From NCBI RefSeq assembly GCF_030272615.1, contig NC_081414.1, forward strand, positions 335,031,427 to 335,095,426: 64,000 nt of DNA, written 5' to 3'. Under the pieces are notes generated by a model that worked only from the letters and a program-made list of their open reading frames with translations, had not been told where the DNA came from and searched no databases. Origin of the DNA: Cryptomeria japonica (Eukaryota; Streptophyta; Pinopsida; Cupressales; Cupressaceae). Each line of letters begins with the position of its first letter. The stretch's first letter is position 1. The position numbers and the translations under genes are program-made. This document shows, piece after piece, positions 34,228 to 45,990 of this stretch.

Positions 34228-35579
34228 TGTAATACAAAACTCTATTTTTTTATCATAGAGTTTTTGAAATCTAGATGCTGATATTTTCAGGGGATGATTT
34301 TGTCTTGTCTATAATGTCCCAATGTCGAATGAGTATTTAGTGATGGATGATGGATGGATGGGGATGTAGACTGTAGGGTGTCTGGCAAGGCTAGTTTCTT
34401 GGCTTTGTATTTTGTCTTCACATAAGTTAGTTTCGAAGATGTGATACTAGATATTTGTAATCTTTTTTTATTTAATATTATTAAAATATCAATGTTACCG
34501 ACCAAAAAAATAATAATTTGACAACAAATTAATTATTTCCCTTTTATTCTAAAGTCATCCAAATCATTATTTATTCTAAACCCTACTTAGTTAATTAATT
34601 TCAATTAACTAAGCTAATCATGTGATTCCTACAAATCACTTCTTCTAATTATCACCTAGTCTAATTAATTCTTCTAGAAGCGTGCTTATCATTACTCCTC
34701 AATTTTAAATTCCTCCACTCATTCTCTCATCATTTCACATCCTTCTAACCTTCCCACTTGAATTCTAATATCTCATTAACCCACCTAATCCACTACTCTA
34801 ATCACTTGCACATCCCAAATCACCATGATTAGGGGGTAAGTCAACTCTTTACCTTAAATGGCTTTCCCATCTCATCTCCCAACCTTAAACGCCACCCACT
34901 TTTGTCTATCCAAGGAATTTTGAATTCCTTGAATCTCCTCATGCTCTCTCTTCCCAAGGAATTTTTAATTCCTTTTCTCTTTTATTCTCCCCACACAATC
35001 CATTATTTGAGAATTTTTAATTCTCTTGTCCTCTCCCAAGGAATTTTAAATTCCTTTTTATTCTCCCAATGTACTTTGGGATCTCTTCCCCATGTATCTT
35101 GAGGTGTGTGGAGGCAACAAATGCCTTTATGGAAAATCTCTTGAATTCCACACCTTGTCCTCTCAATACTTTCTCTCACTTTCTCTCAATCCTAGCCCTC
35201 CATTCTAAATCAATCTTGGCCCTCCATTTTGTTCTCTCCAATATATAAATTGGGGTCTCATTTCCTCACAAATAATCCACTTTTCATGTAATCTCTTGCT
35301 TTCCATTTGAGCTTCAAATCCATTCATAGCACCCTTATCATGCCCATTTAATCCACACTTAACTAGTCAATTCATCCATTCCATATCAAATCTTTTGTTG
35401 TTGTTGTAGTGGAGAGAAATCCACATCCAATCAAGTGAGGAAGGGGCGCATTCTTCACTTCACCAAAGGTCCAATCTGAGGGAGTAAGAGAAGGTGTAAA
35501 GGTTTCATTTTGCATGTTTGTGCTTTGTTTGCATTTCCTGATTAGTGTATGCATTTGAATCCTCTAACACCCTTTTTCT

Positions 35580-37095
35580 TGTCTCTATTTTGGCATGCCT
35601 AGTGGGACCCACTTCATGGGTAAATCTAATCATTGTGATGTTTTTTGAAGTGCCCTTTTAGCTTGCAAGTCAGAGTTCTAAGCGAAAAAAGACTTTTTTA
35701 GGCAGTTTCAAGCATTTTGCACCTATACAGAGACTTCTTGCGCTCGTGTCAATATTTTTTGTGCCTATGTCAAGAGTTTTTGTGTCTATGTGGGTGAGAC
35801 CTACACTTATGTAACCTAGACCTGCGCCTGTGCAGGGTCCGAGGGCAATTTATCATAGTTGCTCTAACTTGCAAATTTGCTTAGTCTTTTATACTTTTAG
35901 GGATAAAATAGGCTTGAATACTGATAAAAATGTTAAAATGAACTCATTTAGATCTAATGAAGTTGGTGAATGGACAACAATCTTTCATACTTAGTTTCAT
36001 TGCAAAGTTTGGCTTAAAAAGAACAAAAATCTTCAATTCAGGGCCATAAAATGAACACAAATCTTTCAATTTTGCTTTGATTCAGTTTCAATCAACCTAA
36101 TTAGGATTTATTAAGGTTTAATGAACTCACATAAGCTAAGTAGGAGGGAAATTGGCAAAAAATTCTCACATTAGAGTTATTAGGGTTTCTTAGGCGGCAA
36201 AGATTTGCATTTCCCCTAAACAGGCTAAGAACTCTCGCATTTCTCAATTTGTGAGTTGCATTTACTTTCATAAGAATAAATAAATCATGGGAAACTTGAA
36301 TTTGAGTTAAATATTGATGTCATGGTGAATTTAGAGCTTAGATAGGGCCTATTTCTCAATATTAGGGTTTTACATGCTCCTTCTAGGCTTTATTTGTGCA
36401 AAATTAGTCTCTATTTGTCCAAATGTCACTCTTTCACATAGGAATTTCACTCTTGTGCCTGTGTAGAGACTTCTTGTGTCTGTCTCAATATTTTTTGCGC
36501 CTGTGCAGAGTTTGGGGGCAATTTGTCATAGTTGTGGCAACTTGCAAAATTGATTAATTTTTCATGCTTTTGGGGCTAGAATAGAGTTGTTTATTGAAAA
36601 ATCAAGTTGAAATGGACTCACATAGACTTAATTGGGATGGAAATGAACGATAATTTCTCTCATTTGAGTCATTAGGGTTTCTAGAAGAATCAAGTGTTGC
36701 ATTTCAGTTTGAAGGGTTCAATAACTTTTGCATTTTTTAAATTGTTGGCTATGGATACATCATAGAGTGGTTTAAATTGAGTCAATGTATTTAATTCATG
36801 GTTAATTTTGGATCAACTAGGGCAATTTTTGTAGAATTAGGGTTTTCATGCTCATTTTAGGCCTCAATTGTGTAAATTGACCTTTGGTTGCTTAAATTTC
36901 ACCATATTACACAGGCATGCTTCACTTATGCACCTATGCTTGACTTTTCTACACCCGTGCTTGAATTTTGTGTGCCTTTGCTTGACTTTTATGTGCCTAT
37001 ACTGAACTTTTTTGTGCCTGTGTTGGACTTTTCTACTCCTGTGTTGGACTGTTCTGCGCTTGTGTAGGGGCATAAAAGTAGGTATAATCTTGGAA
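35580..37095 (+). repeat. Long direct repeats with TGTGCCTGTG-type units
   Basis: Segments near 35690-35900, 36440-36590 and 36890-37070 share CTTGTGTCTGTCTCAATATTTTTTG-type phrases. The phrase GGGCAATTTNTCATAGTTG, followed by AACTTGCAAA, recurs near 35844 and 36512. A TAGGGTTTTNCATGCTC phrase recurs near 36363 and 36840. The last block (36905-37065) is a minisatellite of about 26-bp units such as GTGCCTGTGTTGGACTTTTC. Possibly the leader of the element whose LTR ends near 35553. No gene. Confidence 0.7.
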
Positions 37096-39440
37096 TTCAC
37101 TCATCAGTTAACTCAATTTAAATTCATTTATCATAGATTAGGATTTTTTTTTACTAATAATCTATGCAACAACTTGGCGTTCATTGGGAGAAGACATGCA
37201 TTAAAACTACTAACACTAATTTTGTAGCACTATTGTCGAAGACATTGATTTTTTCCACTAGTATTAGTTTTCTTTCTTGCATCTTAGATTAGCCAATGCT
37301 TATATGTGGGACTAAAAAGAATATTTGTATTTTATGTTTGGTGTGCTTTCACTCATGTAGGGTGGACCCATCATCACACCTATTATCCTCTCCCCACGCT
37401 TTTGTCGAACTTGGGTGATGAGAAAGGTGATTGACAACACCCATATTTTTCTTTTATAGTGAGGGCTATTCTTGATTAGGGATTTCATCACCCCACAAGG
37501 GTAGTTTGAATTGGTACATGTCAGGGATATCAACTCTCCTAGCGTGAACTCGAGCGGGTTTTCCAAGCTGCTATATAAATATGTTGGTCAGGTGGTTGTA
37601 GTGCTAAGTGAATTCGATGTATGTGGAGGCCCCCTCTGCATCGATAAGCTCACTTAAATCCTTAAGTGGTTTGCTTCGAGAATCCATCATCGAATTGGTG
37701 ATCCCTCATAATTACACTAAGAACATTGTTATAGTAGCCAAAATCCTACATTTGATGGTGCAGGGGATGCGGATCGTGCCCTAAAGTTACCTCTCATGTA
37801 CCCACTCATGATGAGACAGGAATCCCTCAATAAAAATATCTTTGGATCATCGAGGTAAGATAATATGATATGCTTGAGAAGTGAGTATCCTCGAGGGGAG
37901 CCAGTGCTATAAAAATCTCTAGCTGATAGCTTGTTTGAGGTATCGCTTCGTGTGGGAGGCCCATTGAATATTTTCCACTTTCTAGCCTAAGTTGTATGTC
38001 TTAAGTGTGTCTTAAATTGTGCAAAACTAGTAATCTTTTTTATTGGGCTAATCTAGGCTCACATCACTTTTACGCTCATTGCAAATTGTTTCCCTTGGCC
38101 AATGTGTTTGTTCATGTTTGATTTCTCTTCCCAAAAGTAGATCAAGTCCATAACCTTTCCACATTGATTCAAATTTGACCTCCTTGACTCATGCATCATA
38201 AAATTAAGTTCATTAAACATCCCAAGAAGTTTATCTATTGCCAAGTCAAGAAGAAGAAACCTATCTATAAATAAATCCTCAAGTGTCGCAAGTTCTTGTA
38301 TATCAATTGAAAACTCTTGTTGAAATATGGAGCCTTCTTGCATTGTTTCCACGATTACCTTCACGATTACAACAACGAGTTTGATGAGGAGTCCTTGAGA
38401 ATTCACGATTTCCATCAAAGGTCAGGTTTATCCCAGAGCATTAATAGGAGTGGTTGCATTCCTTTGTCCAACTTCCCCCATCCTCAAATCACATATTTAG
38501 TCACTTGTTCATCTAAGGTAACCTTTCCTCTTCTCATATTTTCTTTTTTTTAATCAATCTCTTTTTTTTCCATAATAATTTGTCATATTTTCCAAGAACT
38601 TAACTTAATCAATCCTAAACCTTAATCGATCATCAATCTCAATCAGTCATCAACCTTGATCAAATCCCAATCAATCAATCAATCTAAATAATCAAAACAT
38701 CTAATCAATCAATCAACCTCATCCCAAGGTCAATACTTTGCAAAAGTTTGATTTAGACTTCATCTTTCATTAATTATCAATTAGCTTTTGTGCTTGGGAA
38801 AGAATCTCCCCCAAGTACTATTGCTTAATCATTTAAGTTGATCAAAACCCCAATCCTTTTCCCTATTTTTATTAGAAATGTAAGTCTACCCTAAGTAGAA
38901 GAAGGCTTGATCAATTGCACCCAAATATAAGGTCTGAATTTTACTTAGCTTGATTATCACCTTGCTTTGTGGTCACATCATCAATCCTTGCCTAAGTCCT
39001 AATCCAAGGGCTAAGGTGTCATATTAATCCAATCAAAATCTTGTCCTAATCCAAGGACCATTCAAATCAATTTCAATCCAACTCAATCCAAAACAAATCA
39101 AATTCAAACTTGTTGAGTCCTTTCATCACCTTTTTTTTCTCAAAGTCTGAATCATCTTCAAAGTTCATTCCCACTACTTTCATCTTCAAGGTCACCCTTG
39201 CATGGTCTTTACTCACACTCACAAAAGCAAAATATGGCCTCCCAAAACCCACATTCAAACATCACGGGTTGGTTTGAATAAATGGTTATGGAAGTTCAAG
39301 GATCACCCTACCAACCATAGCCATCTAGCTCATGCATGCCTTAGTGCCATCCAACTTTCACCTATTCATGTCTCCCACCCTATCCCACTTATCAAGTTAA
39401 TCCTAATTCATCATATGTTATCCTTCCCCTACCTTTGACA
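37096..39440. other. Unrecognised sequence, no convincing gene
   Basis: The stretch 37300-38000 is less AT-rich and looks like conserved element leader sequence, but I cannot name it. A minus frame at 38059-38418 (119 codons; MFNELNFMMHESRRSN) has no family I recognise. Around 38570-38720 ATCAATC units dominate. Nothing here supports a functional gene. Confidence 0.4.
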
Positions 39441-42400
39441 AGGGAAATCTATCTTATTCCTCATCCATGTCTTCACATTATCCCTCATCCACATACCCCT
39501 CTAATCTAATATTTATACCTCCATCTTCTCCCCCATCCATATCCCAATCCAATCTTCCATCTAATCCTAAAACTTCACATAATTATAATCCTCTGAAATC
39601 CACACCATCCCCATCCTCCAAGTCCCTTCTTCATAATCTTATCAAAGAAATACTAGCAAAGGAGACAAAATCCCCACCTCAAAAAAACATTGCCCAATAC
39701 CCCCAAGTCCTACATCCACCTCCATCCCCTCCGCATCAAGACACACCTCAATCCCCTATGCTCCATGATACTCCCATCCCCCCATCTATCCAAGTCAAAG
39801 AATCCACCTCCTCCTCCATCACACCATCCCCTCAACCCCAACCATGTGAAGCACTTGTTCTGAAGCATGCTAGTATGGATTCCTCTCCACCTCAAGATCG
39901 AAGTATCACTCCATCTCATGATCCCTTGCCATCTCAAAATCCATGCACCCCATCTACTCCATCTCATGATCCCCTTCGATCTCAAAATCAATGTACCCTC
40001 TCTACTCCATCTCAAAATCCATGTATCCCCTCCACTCCATACCGTGATCCCCTTTTATCTCAAGATCCAATATCCCCTCCCACTCCACCACATGATCCCA
40101 CCCCAACTCAATATCAAAGTATTCCTTCCTCTCCATGTTATGATACCAATCCATCTTATGATCCTAATATTCCTCCTAATCCCCCACAAGATCCCATCAT
40201 TCCTATCCAAGTTAACCATTAATTTCATACCTATCAACTTGGTTCCTCCACTTTCATCCACTTTGGTTTCCTCCGAGAGCTTACAATCACTTCCACCTCC
40301 CATCCCCCACAAAATGGGCTTGCATCTTGTTTCCAAAGTAATAAGTATCCTATTGGGAAAATAATTTGTGAAAAAATAAATTAGCAAGGCAAAGGGCTAG
40401 GCCTCCATGAACAAGGCATGTTGAAACCCCTTCAGGTCCAATAAAATATAAGTTCATATGGGCTTGTCTACAAAGCTCATGCTCAATATGTTGGTGTATC
40501 TTCCATCCCTCCCAAATCCAAAACCCCTTCTTATAAATCAAAATCACACAATACCCCATCTTCCACACCCATTTTGGCTCTTTATGTTCCAAAATCAAAT
40601 CCTTCATCCTTTCATCTATCTTGGGTCCTTACATCCCTCCATCTATCACTCTATCACCTTAAATGATCCCTCAGCAAGATTAAAAAAGGCACACATCCTT
40701 TAATTCCTTCCAACATTCTCCCTTCGTCATCTCATCCATAAAACCTCCACGTCATCCATCCCCATTCACTCAAACCATTTCTAGTGGAGGCAATTTGGAT
40801 GCCAAATCTAACATGCATAAAACTTGAAATCCACAAAAATCCAAGGATCAATATGTCCTATCAAAAAGACATGCTCATGAAAAGAAATATGATCCACAAG
40901 AAATAAAAATCTAAAAGGCCAGAAAGGCCCAAAAAGACAAAATAAATAACTACGTGGATTCCCAAACTACTCATAGAAGAAATGCATATCGAAATATAAT
41001 CCAAACCGGCATCCTCCATCTTCAAAATCCATTTTGGGCCCTTACGTCTCAAAATCCATTATCTTAAGTCCATCATCCCCTTCATCTATTTTGGGTGTTC
41101 ATATCCCAAAATCCACATGTTACCCTCCATCTAATTTAAAATCCTCCCCTCCACAACCCTTCACGATGTGTGCCAATGTTGATCTTCCCAAAATTACCAT
41201 CCATTTATCCTTGCGCCTTTCACAGCTCCATCCATCATCCAACATACATTTTTCATAATCCCATCCCTTTAATTCAAGCTTTTACATAAATGCCTACCCC
41301 CCTCCATCTTCCATTCCTTCCATCTCCCCATCTATTTCTACCAACATCTATGAGCATACTCCAATTATCTTGGTTCAATATAGCACGTCTTTAAGGCCTA
41401 CTATCCATGGAGCTAGATGCTTGAGTCTTCCCTCCATCTCCCTTACATGCATCCACTTATCCTCATCCCTATCCATCCAAACTATTCCCAAAAAATTCAA
41501 AAAAAGAAGAAGAAAAAAAAATCCATCCAATGGTGAAAACCACCTCTTGTGGCACCTTGGGTGACTACCATGATGAAAACTTGGTAAACAAGCATCATGT
41601 GTAATCCCCCATCATCTTGCAATCTACACTTGGGAGCAAGCTCCATCCATGCTACCTTCGCAACCCACATACTCTTTTATCCTCCATCTCGTATCCATAA
41701 TCCTATTTGAATCCATCCTCATTTCCTATCTTTGATCTTGACTATCCTATCATATCCTCCATATAATATTTCCATCCCACCCAAATACACCCTCCATTCC
41801 TACCTATGATCTTGATCTAGCTAGAGGCAAAAATAATGTCCATGCATGCTTTGGAAAATACAAGCCTTAATTTCTCCACCACCCATATCCCTTACACATT
41901 ATCTTGCCATCTTGTATGTCTTTCTCCACCATGCTTCTATCCTTACTTGCACTATCCTCTAAAGTGGGACATTGCAATCCTTTGCAACATAGTTCTTGGA
42001 ACCCCATTCCACCTGTCTTTCATCCTTTAGTCCTTTGTATCTTATCACCGTCCGTCTACACAATCTCTCCATCCATCCCATTCTTTTACCAAGCATTGGT
42101 TCTCCCTTGTCATCGGTCCCACTCCCTTTGTCTTATATCCACAATCCAATCCTATCATATCCAATCATTCATCCTCTTCCCATCCTATCTAATCCATTTA
42201 TGTCCCCCATCTTACTATTTGTCCTATTTATCTGAGCTTTACCCTAGTACACTAAATTTTTCCCATATATCTGAGCTTATATTGACTTAAACATAAACCA
42301 AACACCCATACATACCGTGCTAATAAAATCTTAGTGGAAATCCTCCCATTTGCAGATATCATACAACCGACTTGTCTTTTGTCATCTACCAACCTATCCA

Positions 42401-42530
42401 CACCATACCCGTCGGGATGCATCCTTCCCATGTATGGTAGTTTATCCAAATCCATCACCTGCCCATCGGGATGTATCCTTCCCATGTCCGACGGTCTATC
42501 CAAATCCATGTTCTACTCTTGGAAAGAGAC
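39441..42530 (+). repeat. G-poor, CCATC-rich low-complexity tract
   Basis: For 3 kb the plus strand is strongly pyrimidine-rich with recurring CCATCC, TCCATCT and ATCCC and very little G. Larger modules recur: CCATTTTGG(G)CNCTTNNGTNNCAAAATC near 40570 and 41030 with a following TCATCTATNTTGGGT. A roughly 65-bp duplication of CATCGGGATG(C/T)ATCCTTCCCATGT lies at 42410-42510. Long open frames on both strands are expected from such composition and are mostly fortuitous. Confidence 0.75.
39467..40222 (+). CDS. Hypothetical Ser/Pro-rich frame with 16-residue repeats
   Basis: A 251-codon frame from ATG at 39467. The N-terminal half is Ser/Pro/Asn-rich. From about residue 145 to the end a 48-bp unit repeats in frame, giving PSHDPLPSQNPCTPST, PSHDPLRSQNQCTLST, a shortened PSQNPCIPST, PYRDPLLSQDPISPPT, PPHDPTPTQYQSIPSS and PCYDTNPSYDPNIPPN. 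No signal peptide or known domain is seen. Because the surrounding 3 kb has the same base composition, a repeat-derived chance frame is the more likely reading. No promoter was recognised. Confidence 0.2.
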   Translation: MSSHYPSSTYPSNLIFIPPSSPPSISQSNLPSNPKTSHNYNPLKSTPSPSSKSLLHNLIKEILAKETKSPPQKNIAQYPQVLHPPPSPPHQDTPQSPMLHDTPIPPSIQVKESTSSSITPSPQPQPCEALVLKHASMDSSPPQDRSITPSHDPLPSQNPCTPSTPSHDPLRSQNQCTLSTPSQNPCIPSTPYRDPLLSQDPISPPTPPHDPTPTQYQSIPSSPCYDTNPSYDPNIPPNPPQDPIIPIQVNH

Positions 42531-42779
42531 ATCAGTTGGCCATGTGCATGCACTGTGCATGTTGTTTGCATGTTTCAGCTTTTCACTTTGATTTTTATCT
42601 TGTGTCCCATGACTATACCTGTTCAGGGCTACCTAAATCATTCTATATCTCGGTATGCCCTGGATTGGTGTATACTAGGGCATGTTTTGTGGTATGGCGT
42701 GTTTGAGGGTTTCTCTTGCATGATCCTGCAGCCCTACATTTACATCATCGCGATGTTTGTGAGCCTGTGTGTATAGAGA

Positions 42780-43490
42780 TACCTATTGTTTGAGAATTTA
42801 GTCCACACCTTGGATACTCATAACATCCCGATTCCTATAATTAGTGGTGAACAACCTTTTGTGGGTCCTACCGTGGGACACCCACCCTATTTTAACATTG
42901 TTTGGGCCTTGATTAGAGAGCGACAAGTGTGTGGAGCACCCTGGTCTATACCATGGCACCCCAAATCCCCATGGTCACTCCTAATCTAGCCCTAATTTAA
43001 AATGGGGTAGGTGCTTTATCTCTCCAATAAGATTTGATTCTCGTGGCTCTACATGACCATTGGATGTTGACCTAATTAGTAATTTACCTAGAACCCCCTA
43101 AATAAGGAAAGTTTATTAACCTAATTTAATCTAAGCATCATAATTTGACATATCTAAGCACTCATACATTCATGAAGCATTCATTATCAAGCATTTCCAG
43201 AGATCTTCAAGGCTGCATATTCATCATTCAACCATTATAAAATTACATCATTCCTATGCAAGAATGTGTGTCTGATTATGGTTTTGTCATGTTTGCACCA
43301 TTTCACACATCATATGTGATTACATTCAAAAAACAAAGCATCAACATCAACAATTGTAGATATGAGGTATATCTTTCTAGTATTTATTTCAGTATTTGTA
43401 TTTAATCATTTAGGGTTAATTCCTAAATTGGGGTTTGATTTAGGCAAACCCCTATTCCCAACAATTTCCCCCTTTTTTTCTGTGTGCTAC
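42780..43490 (+). repeat. LTR fragment (family B), plus orientation
   Basis: The interval ends with GGGTTTGATTTAGGCAAACCC and TTTCCCCCTTTTTTTCTGTG. Its reverse complement matches 59640-59780 phrase by phrase (TTTGCCTAAGTCAAAATCCA, AATTTAGGAATT, ATACTGAAATAAATA, GTATACCTCAGATCTGC). Upstream parts (GCACTCAT, AAGCATTTCNAGAGATCTT) match 59930-59960 inverted. It is thus an inverted relative of the LTR at 59521-60330. The left edge is approximate. Confidence 0.6.
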
Positions 43491-44046
43491 AAACATGTAC
43501 AAAGCTATGTTTAGGAGGATCGATAGGATTCATAGAGGCAAACAAGTTCAACTTTTGATGATGGAAAATTCAGAGGACCAGACCGAATTGGAGTAGCATG
43601 GTCTTGAAAAACCAGGCCAAACTTTTGGAAACAGATTTGAAACATCCTCTTTTGTTCAAATCCAGGTTGGTGTCTTTGTACAATGATTGTAGCTCATTGT
43701 TTATGCCCAATCTCTTTAATATTCACCCATTTACCCTAATTGCAACATTTTCACAATTCAATATAGAATGAGGGAATCAAAACCCATGTTGGGCCAAAAC
43801 AATGGATAAATAACTAGGTACTACACTATAACTCAGAGACATGAATTCTTGACTAGGTAGCCATTAGATTCCATCATTAAAGCTCATTTATCTTATCAAC
43901 CCAAGGACGTTTAACTTGAAATGGGACAACACAATTTGTGCACTAGAAGAGCTTCTAGGAATTACTTTCATCCTAACCTTGACCATATGAAATGCTAAAA
44001 TGAATTCTCACAAAGAAAATGCTTCTAACTATATCCTAATACAAAG

Positions 44047-45165
44047 TGTAATAGAGGGAATTTGCCACCTCAAGGATGATGGATCTTTGAGGATAAATTG
44101 TCCTTCTGGTTACCTCTACGAACTGGCGCTAAGATGAGCTAGGGGATAAAATGACAAACCAAGGCAATTACCCACGATTTGGAACTCACGGATGGCTATG
44201 TCAGGCCTCTATCCTAAGGATGAGCTCACATAGCTCGAACACTAGCGCGACACCCTGTCGTCCTATACTGACGAAGTACAAAGCACGTACGAAAAGTTCC
44301 AAACACGAGGATAATGCAGTAAAACACATAAAGCAAATAAACTAAGCTAAAAGTTGCGAGATGCGAAATGACTAAAGTAAAACAAAAAGAAGAGAGAAAG
44401 ATAAAAAACTCACAATCGGTCCACGATTGAAGCCTCCCACTAAATGATAATCCTCTCACCTTTGTGAACCTACACACAAGCAAGAAGGGAAAATGTTGGG
44501 GTTGTGCTTTGGAGCTTGCCTAAGTCAGACCCTCGTTTTGGTGTTTCCACCTCCATGGACAACCCAAGAAAGCCATGGGAAAGATAAACGATAAAGACAA
44601 TAACAATGAAATATGAGATTGGAAATGAAAGTAATAGATATGCAAGAGGTAGAGGATTAAGATAACTCCCCTATCATAAATGAAGATTGGAATGCTTGGA
44701 AACACTTGGAATGGTGTGCTTGGAATGCTTGGTAATGCTGCAACAATGGTGGGATGGCCTCCAAATTTCTCCAAGAGTTCAACTTGCAAAAACCAATTAC
44801 AAAATTTCCAAAACGATCCCCTCAAATGCTTCCCAAGTGAGAGATATAGACCTAGGAAGGAATTCGGGCATCGGTGGGTGCATACAAAGGCGTTATGATT
44901 CCTTTCGGACACAGGCGTAACACTCAAATAACCACTTGTGGACTGTCAGATTCGTGGGATGCTAGTGCGTCGCGCGGGCGTCTCCATGTCGCGCCTTCAT
45001 CCCCGAAGGTGACAAATTAATAGAGTTGGTAACGCTTCGGCCAGAGCTGACAAGGATGGTCTAAGTGGACAAAAGGACATGATGGTGGACCTTGACCTCT
45101 TATGACATGGAGGAAAAGTGCCATTTCTCACATTAATTACAAGGGATGATATTTTTGATATTACA
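44047..45165. mobile_element. Solo LTR (1119 bp) inside the 3' LTR
   Basis: The insert runs TGTAATAGAGGG ... GATATTACA, flanked by CAAAG (44042-44046) and TAAAG (45166-45170). The uninterrupted sister LTR reads AATACAAATAAATCC at this site (near 61858), showing the empty state. It is relatively CpG-rich (GCGTCGCGCGGGCG near 44967). The frames 44226-44483 and 44520-44927 are not recognised genes. Confidence 0.85.
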
Positions 45166-45990
45166 TAAAGAAATCCTATTTATGCCTTATTCTAAAATAG
45201 AAATTTCCTAGCTCAACATAAACAACTACTTTGCTCTCCCTTGGTTGTAGGAACAGTCACAAAATTATTGTTTAGTGGCTACAGGAATAGACAACGAACA
45301 ATTTACTAGAAACATAGTGAAGATAACTTAGAAAATGAACATGCAAAATCCTCACCAAGTGGGCCCCCTTGAATGAGTCTTCTAGGCTGGTAACTACAAA
45401 ATTAGATTGTTAAGCTCTCACAACCACATCATATGCTAAAATGTATGAAGCTGAACTTTATTCTTACTCACAGATACTTGAATCATACAATAACTATAAA
45501 CATAAATTTTTCAACTCTCTCCTCAAGAAGAACGAGGAAAATTTATAGAATGTCCAGACTCTAACTATCTACCATAACAACCACTCCACTCCTAATATCT
45601 ACGAAGAGGGATTTTATTGAAACATAAAATTTTATAAGCAAAGGAGACTAAAATATAGTAGAACTATGTTCTGAACTTGCTTACATTACAATTTGCTCCA
45701 TCAAGAGACATGACAAATGAATGAAAGAGTAACTGCTCCCTAACTGGTCTTTGAAGTCTTAAAGTGACACTAACAGTCGGTGGCTACATCATAACAATCT
45801 TGACCTCTTCTTTGTTTTGTTGTTAAGGACTCTTTCAAAGTTTTGCCACATCTCCTTGATCGCCTTTAATCCCATCTCAACAATATTGGACTCTTTCAAC
45901 CAACTATTAACGTACCAAAAATCTAACACATTCATGATTATTTAAAACACAACATTAATATCGTCTAAAGATAAAAATATACTTATATTG

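Larger units (their letters stand above)
32725..34513 (+). mobile_element. 5'-truncated LINE (non-LTR retrotransposon)
   Basis: The insert is flanked by TAATTTGACAAC on both sides (32713-32724 and 34514-34525), a 12-bp target duplication. It ends ACCAAAAAAATAA after a TAA microsatellite (34190-34225) and untranslated sequence. Its only coding part is a C-terminal RNase H domain at the left. Variable long duplication, A-rich end and 5' truncation are the standard signs of target-primed reverse transcription. Confidence 0.85.
32576..35553 (+). repeat. LTR (family A), plus orientation, interrupted by a LINE
   Basis: It starts TGTAGAGATCTAAAACTAATT, matching the minus-strand starts of the LTRs ending at 63955 and 52461, preceded by GAAAT as a possible target duplication. 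The AATTAATTAAATCAAA-rich U3 is split by a LINE (32725-34513) and resumes at 34526. A TATA box, ATATATAAATTGGGGTCTC, lies near 35240-35258, as in the other copies. The end is placed near GTATGCATTTGA (35553) by comparison with the terminus GCATGCATTCA of the 49435-52461 insert, and is uncertain. Confidence 0.6.

Noticed and set aside
39710-40015. Minus-strand Trp/Arg-rich frame opposite the Ser/Pro-rich frame
   Set aside because: Shadow of the low-complexity repeat; no independent coding sign.
41904-42290. 128-codon plus frame in the CCATC-rich tract
   Set aside because: Composition-driven open frame; overlaps two others of equal length in different frames.
44520-44927. 135-codon minus frame
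   Set aside because: Lies wholly inside a solo LTR with clear boundaries; no recognisable domain.
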